Below, one piece after another: positions 57,431 through 64,000 of a stretch of 64,000 bases of DNA. Positions within the stretch are counted from its first letter, which is position 1, and every line of letters starts with the position of its first letter. Position numbers and translations under genes: made by a program. Source of the stretch: Hypomesus transpacificus (lineage: Eukaryota > Chordata > Actinopteri > Osmeriformes > Osmeridae); NCBI RefSeq assembly GCF_021917145.1, contig NW_025813796.1, forward strand, positions 682,001 to 746,000, in the 5' to 3' direction. Under the pieces are notes generated by a model. The model had not been told where the DNA came from and searched no databases. It saw nothing but the letters and a program-made list of their open reading frames with translations.

Positions 57431-58288
57431 TTAATAGTATGGGCCGATAATTTCATACCCTGCACAACTTTGCCACTCAGGGAAAAGTCCATGGGAGCAC
57501 CTAGGACTTCCGTAGCGATCAAAGTGAATTCCCAAGTGAGAGTAACTTGTCTGCAGGCTACTGCTGAGGCACCTTTGATCATCTGTCTTCATGGAAGACC
57601 AGATAATCCTGTAGTTCTGGTGTTGGTTGCTGTCCCAGTAGGTGTGACTGTTGGCCTCATAACAGATGGCAAACTCGATGTGGTCATGTGGCCTGACATG
57701 ATCAGGCAACAAGATGTCAAAGCAAAAAGTGTCACGATCTGAACACATGTAGGTGTCCTTCACGTAAAGGCACTCCACATCTGTGTGGCTTTTCCATGTA
57801 TCGAAGGTCACCCTTACCTTCACAGATTTTTCAAATGACAGGTTTTTGACTTTCACAGTTCCTGCTAATGCTTTTTCCTTCAGCATGCAGTGCTCAAGAC
57901 AAACACGTTCACTTTCCAAACGCTGGCGGAAAAGTAAGTAATCAGCAGAGGGCTGGGGAAAGTCTAATACTAGTTTGTCTTCTTTTTCAGATAATGTTAG
58001 TGCAGAGTTAAGCAGCTCCTGAATGTTAAGTGGGATGTCAATGGGGTCATGGAACTCTGAAAATATCTTCACCTTGGTGAGAGCAAGTCCTTTATGGTCT
58101 GCAAAAGACACATTCTTTTTGGATTTTCCACGTCTTTTATAAAGAGCTTCCCCTTCATTTGGATGTGGACGTTGTTCAACTATCTGGCACGTGTTCAAAC
58201 TAGTCAGACAGGGGTTTAGAGATTTTGAAGTCCTGAAGCAGAAGTCATCGTTTGACTGGTAGAGCGATATCGCCAACTCCACTGCCAT
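57431..58288 (-). CDS. ppp1r3b: Protein phosphatase 1 regulatory subunit 3B (GL, glycogen-targeting)
   Basis: A single coding exon of 285 aa, the human length. The PP1-docking RVxF-type motif is KNVSF (about residues 58-62), followed by ADHKGLALTKVKIFSEF. A CBM21 glycogen-binding domain (about 120-230) includes VKNLSFEKSVKVRVTFDTWK, SDRDTFCFDI and the glycogen-site WDSN...NYRI. The conserved end is GSPRCSHGLFPEWQS then GYEIIGPYY. The protein targets PP1 to glycogen, where it activates glycogen synthase in liver and other tissue. The frame stays open upstream of the ATG at 58288, but an acceptor (TATTCAG|CCCTTATCC, exon from 58310) lies just 5' of it and the family begins near this Met, so this start is chosen. 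Confidence 0.97.
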   Translation of the reverse strand: MAVELAISLYQSNDDFCFRTSKSLNPCLTSLNTCQIVEQRPHPNEGEALYKRRGKSKKNVSFADHKGLALTKVKIFSEFHDPIDIPLNIQELLNSALTLSEKEDKLVLDFPQPSADYLLFRQRLESERVCLEHCMLKEKALAGTVKVKNLSFEKSVKVRVTFDTWKSHTDVECLYVKDTYMCSDRDTFCFDILLPDHVRPHDHIEFAICYEANSHTYWDSNQHQNYRIIWSSMKTDDQRCLSSSLQTSYSHLGIHFDRYGSPRCSHGLFPEWQSCAGYEIIGPYY

Positions 58289-58560
58289 TATGGTGTTTTG
58301 GGGATAAGGGCTGAATACAAAATCGGAAAACATAGAATAACATTGCATCAATAAAGTTTTGTTACACCTCAATCCTTAAAATCCGTAAAATGCAAACTGA
58401 AATAAAACTTTGGTTGAATGAATGAATTAAAAATATATCGATCCCTACTCATGAGCAATGTTTGACAAGACACGATAAGTTAAGCCTCGTTTATACATTA
58501 AATTGTAGTTTATAATATAAAACAATTTGAAATTAACAACCTAAAATGATGCAGTCTTAC

Positions 58561-58700
58561 CTTGAATAGCTTGCGCGGAGCATGTAGGATTACTCAAATT
58601 TAGACTAATTAGTAGACACGTTTCTTTAGTCTGTTGATGTAATCATGTTATCCTTTTGTAAACCTTCTCTTTGGACTGAGCATATGTATCGTTTCTTCAG
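58561..58700 (-). other. ppp1r3b: ppp1r3b non-coding first exon
   Basis: A strong donor CAAG|GTAAGA at 58560 pairs with the acceptor before 58310, giving a 250-bp intron in the 5' UTR. The 5' limit (about 58700) is a guess; the transcription start was not located. Confidence 0.55.
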
Positions 58701-60040
58701 TTACTTACTTATTTGCTGACTGCAGTCAACATTCGCTATCAAGCGTTCTAAAAGTCAGAATTTCAAGGACCACACTGATAGCACGTGAACACATTCGTGT
58801 AGCCAATCACAATAAGCTGTGGGAGAATGATCGACAAATCGCCACCCAATTGGTTGTTATTTCCACTATTGTTTTCACAACACAAATTGTCAAATAATGA
58901 GTGAAACGATATTTCTAAAACATGAATCTGGAAAAAAGTACAATATAATATATATATATACATAGTAATTTTACATTGCTTTCACTCACAATGCAAAATC
59001 CAAGCACAAACTCAACTACATATCATCATATTTAAAGTTGTGGTCACAGCTTAATGGCCTAGTAATTACTGTCATGTATGTTAACCACATAGAGGCTTAC
59101 AGGTGAGCAAGACTTAGCTTGAGCAAGACTTAGCTTATTTAGCTTTATCAACAGTCAGTGCTGATTCAAGTCTAAAAAAAGTATCTTTGTCAAAGACAAA
59201 GCTCCGTAGTACAGGGTACCATAGAGAATATGTATTAAATAGAGAATGAGAAGAAATGACTAAAGACAAAGTCTTTAGTCTGGATAGTCATTCTCTTGAG
59301 TCCATTCAGGGAAATGTCTCCAAGGTCTATCTAATGCATGCATGGGCTGCACACGGGAGTGTTTTTATTAAGTAGGCCTATAAGATTATTTTCTTTTTGC
59401 AACTGTAAATAAAAGCAATAATCACAACATTGTATGTCATTTTGTGTGAATCTCACATTGGAGTTCTTAGCTTATGTCCAATCAGTCATACTTTTTGAAA
59501 TGGGCTGCTGGATCCAATCAAATAAGCAATGCAATATTTCCCATCATGGTTTACTATTATTGTCAAGAAGCCCCTTCATATGGTTGCCCTTGCCTTGACA
59601 GAACCATTGCACTAATTTAACACTGTTATTTAACAGATAGGGGAACTGGCAGTATATTAACTCATGTCATCTTATTTACAACCCGATGAAGTTCAAAGGT
59701 GGGGTCAGGTTTGTGTTCAAGCCAATGTTCAGTATCTGGACTGTGAACTGGTTTCAAGCTCAAAATAGAAACTGTACTGTTGGTTTTTTATTATGTTTTG
59801 TACTGACTAATGATGCACATTACTGACTTGATTTCCCAGCTGGCAACTTTGTAACACCTAATGTATTATTAATGTGATGTGACATAGGGAGGACACATTA
59901 TATAGGAAGTCAAAACATCACAAGTACAATGAGGCAGGCGATACATGTCCTGTATGTTTATTAATATTCCTGATTTGATAGGCATTTACCTTGTGTATCG
60001 GTCCCAGTCAACAGCACACGTTCACTGAAAGACCCAGGAA
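58701..60040. other. Divergent intergenic region between ppp1r3b and lmbrd2
   Basis: AT-rich DNA between two genes read outward. It holds a short TA run (about 58948-58960), a small tandem duplication of GAGCAAGACTTAGCTT (about 59105-59138) and a 23-bp inverted repeat (GACTAAAGAC/GTCTTTAGTC, 59259-59281). Nothing else is recognised. Confidence 0.45.
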
Positions 60041-60164
60041 CAGGATGTGACGACAATCCTTCCACGACAGCTTTCTTTGGGTGTATTTTACAAACATGCA
60101 AGGGAAAAATACAATTTAGCTGGTCGAGGAGTGCTTGATTCTATCGTGTTTTAAAAGAACGTAG
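60041..60164 (+). other. lmbrd2: Candidate non-coding first exon of lmbrd2
   Basis: AACGTAG|GTAAGA at 60164/60165 is a strong donor. An acceptor (CTCTCGTCAG, exon from 61170) lies 36 bp before the lmbrd2 ATG. Joining them would give a 1.0-kb intron in the 5' UTR. The left limit is arbitrary. Confidence 0.4.
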
Positions 60165-61205
60165 GTAAGACAATTTATACGACTGTGATATTTCCACTGC
60201 CAACAGTGGTGTGTGATCCTTGCTAGTTGGCTAACTCAATAAACGACCTGTCAAAAATGCTAAAGTTAGCTCGAGGTAGCTATAGAGTGCTAGCAGTACA
60301 TTGCAGTAGGCTTCATAGCGACGTGTAGTTGTTGCCTAGCTAGCTAGCACTAGCACTGCTGTCCTATAATCAAGCATTGGACATCATATTTATTGTGCAG
60401 TACATTTAGCTTGATAGCTATATGATGCGTTATATACATGTATTACTGTTTTTACTAAGTGCTGTAGTTGATACATTGTTAATTAGCCTCCAAAGCTAAC
60501 TTGGTATCCAGCTAACGTAATCGAAATAGCTATATGCTCTGAATGTTTTGGTAAGCAATGGTTACGCCTAGATATTTTATTGTTTGTGTTGGGTTGTCTA
60601 GGGCCACCTGCGACTCAATCGTCAAGGCTATGACAGATCAATTTCAATCTACTAGTAGCCAATTCCCACTTATTCCCACATATTTTGATTAAGCAGAGCA
60701 AATGCATAGTTTCTTTAAATACTATATCTCTAGTTGGAGCTATGATAAAATCCTGTTTCAAATTTACAGGCTTCCATACATTCTTAATGAATCCTCAACT
60801 CATTAAAATACTGATACAGTTACCTTATATTATTTGTAAAGTAAAGCAAACATTACATTGATATATCGTATATAGAGAGGATGGTGTGAAGTAATACTCA
60901 ACATCTATTTACACCTTATTCTGTTGTTTTGCTGAGTTGAAGTAGAGCAGAATGTTCAGATAATCATCATGCCCCAGAGGAAGGCAACAAAAGAGACACA
61001 GATCAACAGACATTTTGTTGAATAGGGTCAGACACATCTTTGGAAGCTGTGTGAAAATAACCTCATTACTAAGTAATTTACGGAGGGGGGAGGAGAGTGG
61101 GCGTGGCAGTTGAAGAATGCATCTATAACGTTCAATTGGAATTGATTCCCAGCTTTTCTCTCTCGTCAGTGACCGGTGTGGCTGGTGGGGAAAGAGAGAG
61201 GCAGG

Positions 61206-63960
61206 ATGAGTGGGGCAGCGCTAGGCATTGAGATCGTGGTGGTGTTTTTCCTGGCCTTGTTCCTGCTGCATCGGTATGGTGACTTCCGGAAGCAGCAGCG
61301 CATGGTGCTGTTTGGCACTCTGCTGGCCTGGTATCTGTGCTTTCTCATCGTCTTCATCCTTCCTCTGGACGTCAGCACTGTGAGTGTACACACACACACA
61401 CACTTCTTCGAAATGGAATGTATATTCCCTTATGGCTGTGCATGTGCACACATTTTGCTCTTACAGACCATCTATAAGCAGTGCAAGATAGATCACGAAG
61501 ACCACACCCCTGCTGCTTCGGTGAACCCTGTGCTGTCCAATCAAACGACAGGAAACTCGACCGTTACACCCACAAAAAGGTTGGTGGTTCCGGGTGCCTC
61601 TTTTATAGAGACGTTTCATATCCATTGGGAAGTTCTTTAGGAAACCTTTTGCACCAACATGTAAAATATCGTTTGCTTTTATTTTCGATCAGTGTTCCAA
61701 GAGTGTGTTATAAACCGTGGAGCTACATTCCTGATGGCATCATGCCAGTATTTTGGAGGGTGGTGTATTGGACATCTCAGTGTCTTACCTGGTAAGTACT
61801 GCATCATCTCCACTACCGGTGCTGCTTAGTCCATCAAATGCACCAGGCCCTTCTCCCCCGTGAAACGTTTCGATGACAACGTCAAACAATGTCTCCATCA
61901 TGTTCCCTCGGCTCCTTCTCTGTGCTTGTGTGTGTGTGTTCAGGCTGCTGCTACCCTTCATGCAGTCGTACGCCCGTTCCGGAGGCTTCTCCATCGCCGG
62001 GAAGATCAAGACGGCTCTGATAGAGAACGCCATCTACTACGGCACCTACCTGCTCATCTTCGGCTCGCTGCTCATCTACGTGGCCATCCACCCCGAGTGG
62101 CGTCTCTCCTGGTGAGCGCTTCACGCGGCACGGCCAACCTAAGGGCCTGCTTTAGCATCGCACGTGTTCCCCAGAGGGTCTTCGAAAAGAGTAAAGAGGC
62201 GGATTATGAACGTGACCCGTTTCCCTTTAAATCCCCTTCTGACCGCCACGAATAGCTTTGACGAGAGCTGAATCTTTGTTTTTTGCCCCCTCCGGCCCTG
62301 TCTGTCTGTCTGTCCCCCGCTCCTGCTCAGGTATGAGCTGCAGACGATCGGCATCACGGCGGCCAACACCTGGGGCCTCTTCCTGCTGGTGCTGTTGCTG
62401 GGCTACGGCCTGGTGGAGATCCCGCGCTCCTACTGGAACGCGTCGCGGCGGGGGCACCTGCTCATCAAGACCTACTTCAAGGCGGCCAAGCTGATGACGG
62501 AGAAGGCCGACGCGGAGGAGAACCTGGAGGACGTCATGGAGGTGAGATGGAGTTTTTGGGAATCGCTAGTGGGCTCTTCGGGGCGCTGCTTCGAGGGCTT
62601 TGCTTTATTCTTTAACATAGAGGAGATGTGACTGAGAGGCCCTGAATTCCATTCGATGACAGTAAATGGTATCGATTGGTTGATACACCCAGACAAACAT
62701 CCTCCCATCTCAACTCATTTGTCGGCTGTATCTCCACCCTAGGAAGTGAGGAAGCTCAGTGAAGCCATCAAGTACAACCACCCACTGAGGGAGTGCATCG
62801 ACACCATCCTTAAGAAGGTGAGCGAGTGTTCCACACACAAAACCACGAGTCGAAGGCGGACTCTGCCGTCCCTCCGTTTTTGCTCGAAATGATCTCAAGT
62901 CGGTGGAACCTAACTGAGAGTGTGCTCCGCACCAGTGTCCGTTGGACTACCAGGAGAAGATGGGCAGGAACATGGACGACTACGAGGACTTTGATGACAA
63001 ACAGAACACCTATCCCAGCGAGAAGAGCCTGGTGAAGCTGCACAAACAGGTGGGATGTCGATGACTGCTTAGGTCCGTGTCCAATAAAAAACAAAACACT
63101 GGGGCCCTGACTAAAGAGAAATGGAACTTTGTGTTTATGCGTGTTGGGGGCTGTCAGGTGATCTACGCAGTACAGAGGCACAACCGGACTCGCGTCCAGT
63201 GGCAGATCCTCCTGCAGCAGGCCGTCCACCTGGAGGACGTGGCCAAGAACGAGACCAGCACGGTCCACGTGTTCGTCCACAGCTTCCCCTCCCTTGAGCC
63301 CCCGGGGTGGTTCGGCCGATACCTGTACACCCCGACCGTAGGTCAGTCCTGTGTGGTACCGTCTCTTCCTCGAGTGTCCCCCCCCCCCCCCCCCCCCCCC
63401 CCCCCGGCTCAGGACTCATGTCTGTATAAATTTTCGTGTACTCTCCCTTTTGCGGTCTCTGAGTCTGCGTGTGTCTCCCTGCCCTCCCCAGAATGGTACT
63501 GGGAGTGCTTGCTGAAGCAGTGGTTCTACCGCCTGCTCTCCGTCACGCTGTCCCTGTTCTCGGTGGCCGTGGTGTGGTCCGAATGCACCTTCTTCAGCAC
63601 CCGGCCCGTCCTCTCCCTGTTCGCCGTCTTCATCCAGCTGGCCGAGAGAGAATACAACTACCTTTACATCGAGGTGAGGGCCCTGACGCGTCGAGGAGGA
63701 GTAGCCCCCCGGCACAAGGATCAACACGGGTGTCCCGTTTCCACGAGTCCCATCGCTCATGTCGTTGGACTACAATGCCCACGAGCCTCTTCTGTTGACC
63801 TGACGCTGTCGTTTTCTGTCCACTAGATGGCGTGCTTCATCACCATATTCTTCTTGTGCACGTGCGTGTATTCCACCGTGTTCCGCATCCGAGTGTTCAA
63901 CTACTACTACCTGGCGTCGCACCACCAGACTGACGCGTACAGCCTGCAGTTCAGTGGCAT
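61206..63960 (+). CDS. lmbrd2: LMBR1 domain-containing protein 2 (Lmbrd2), 3'-truncated by the window
   Basis: Ten coding exons are visible: 61206-61379, 61467-61579, 61693-61791, 61944-62111, 62331-62541, 62743-62817, 62936-63049, 63158-63341, 63492-63673, 63827-63960. They give 484 codons plus two bases, with consistent phases. The start [20 protein letters not shown] then LHRYGDF, and blocks [71 protein letters not shown] and [20 protein letters not shown] match vertebrate LMBRD2. Several hydrophobic membrane spans are present, with a hydrophilic, acidic cytoplasmic stretch between spans ([13 protein letters not shown]). Human LMBRD2 is a multi-pass membrane protein linked to adrenergic receptor signalling. 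The last visible exon ends CAGTGGCAT|GTGAGT, so the C-terminal third lies beyond 64000. Whether this is the a or b paralogue cannot be told. Confidence 0.96.
63378..63405 (+). repeat. 28-base poly-C tract in an lmbrd2 intron
   Basis: An uninterrupted C run lies in the 150-bp intron 63342-63491, making up about a fifth of it. Confidence 0.9.
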
Positions 63961-64000
63961 GTGAGTAGCCAGCTGGGAGCCAGGTTGGAGGTGGGGCCGG

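Noticed and set aside
58289-58372. 28-residue N-terminal extension of Ppp1r3b
   Set aside because: The extension crosses a good splice acceptor and the 5' UTR intron, and the family starts near the ATG at 58288.
63077-63826. 249-codon plus-strand frame across lmbrd2 exons
   Set aside because: It reads through introns, including the poly-C run; the real product follows the spliced exons.

Overview
This window is nuclear DNA of a ray-finned fish, almost certainly a teleost. Six protein genes have vertebrate exon-intron structure. The repeats are fish-like: a degraded Tc1/mariner element, short hAT-type elements, and long GT, GA and GGGA microsatellites. I cannot name the species from the sequence alone. 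I found no bacterial, phage, CRISPR or viral content, and no credible undescribed multigene system. The unusual content lies in repeats, splice-site architecture and non-coding DNA.

Layout. Positions 1-24516 hold no protein gene I can support. This is DNA downstream of nkx6.1, with microsatellites, a 26-bp minisatellite, two hAT-type elements and several ATTA-rich stretches that look like candidate enhancers. Next come nkx6.1 (minus, 24517-26120, 3 coding exons) and rpl17 (minus, about 27932-30413). rpl17 carries one SNORD58-like box C/D snoRNA in each of four introns. At 30749-32286 a hAT-type element with an 8-bp target duplication has been split by a Tc1 insertion. mfhas1 (minus, 34516-51699) has one giant coding exon, a 14.1-kb intron and a small last coding exon. 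eri1 (minus, 53511-55580, 7 exons) and ppp1r3b (minus, 57431-58288, with an upstream non-coding exon) follow. lmbrd2 (plus, 61206 onward) runs off the right edge after its tenth coding exon.

The genes do not form a pathway. nkx6.1 is a developmental repressor, rpl17 a ribosomal protein gene, mfhas1 a ROCO-type LRR/GTPase, eri1 a 3'-5' exoribonuclease, ppp1r3b a glycogen-targeting phosphatase subunit and lmbrd2 a multi-pass membrane protein. mfhas1-eri1-ppp1r3b is also a neighbourhood in the human genome (8p23), so that part is old conserved synteny. All exon boundaries were read by eye from GT/AG sites, frame continuity and remembered family sequences. Their phases sum correctly: 319 aa for Nkx6.1, 184 aa for Rpl17, 358 aa for Eri1, 285 aa for Ppp1r3b, and 1007 or 1024 aa for Mfhas1.
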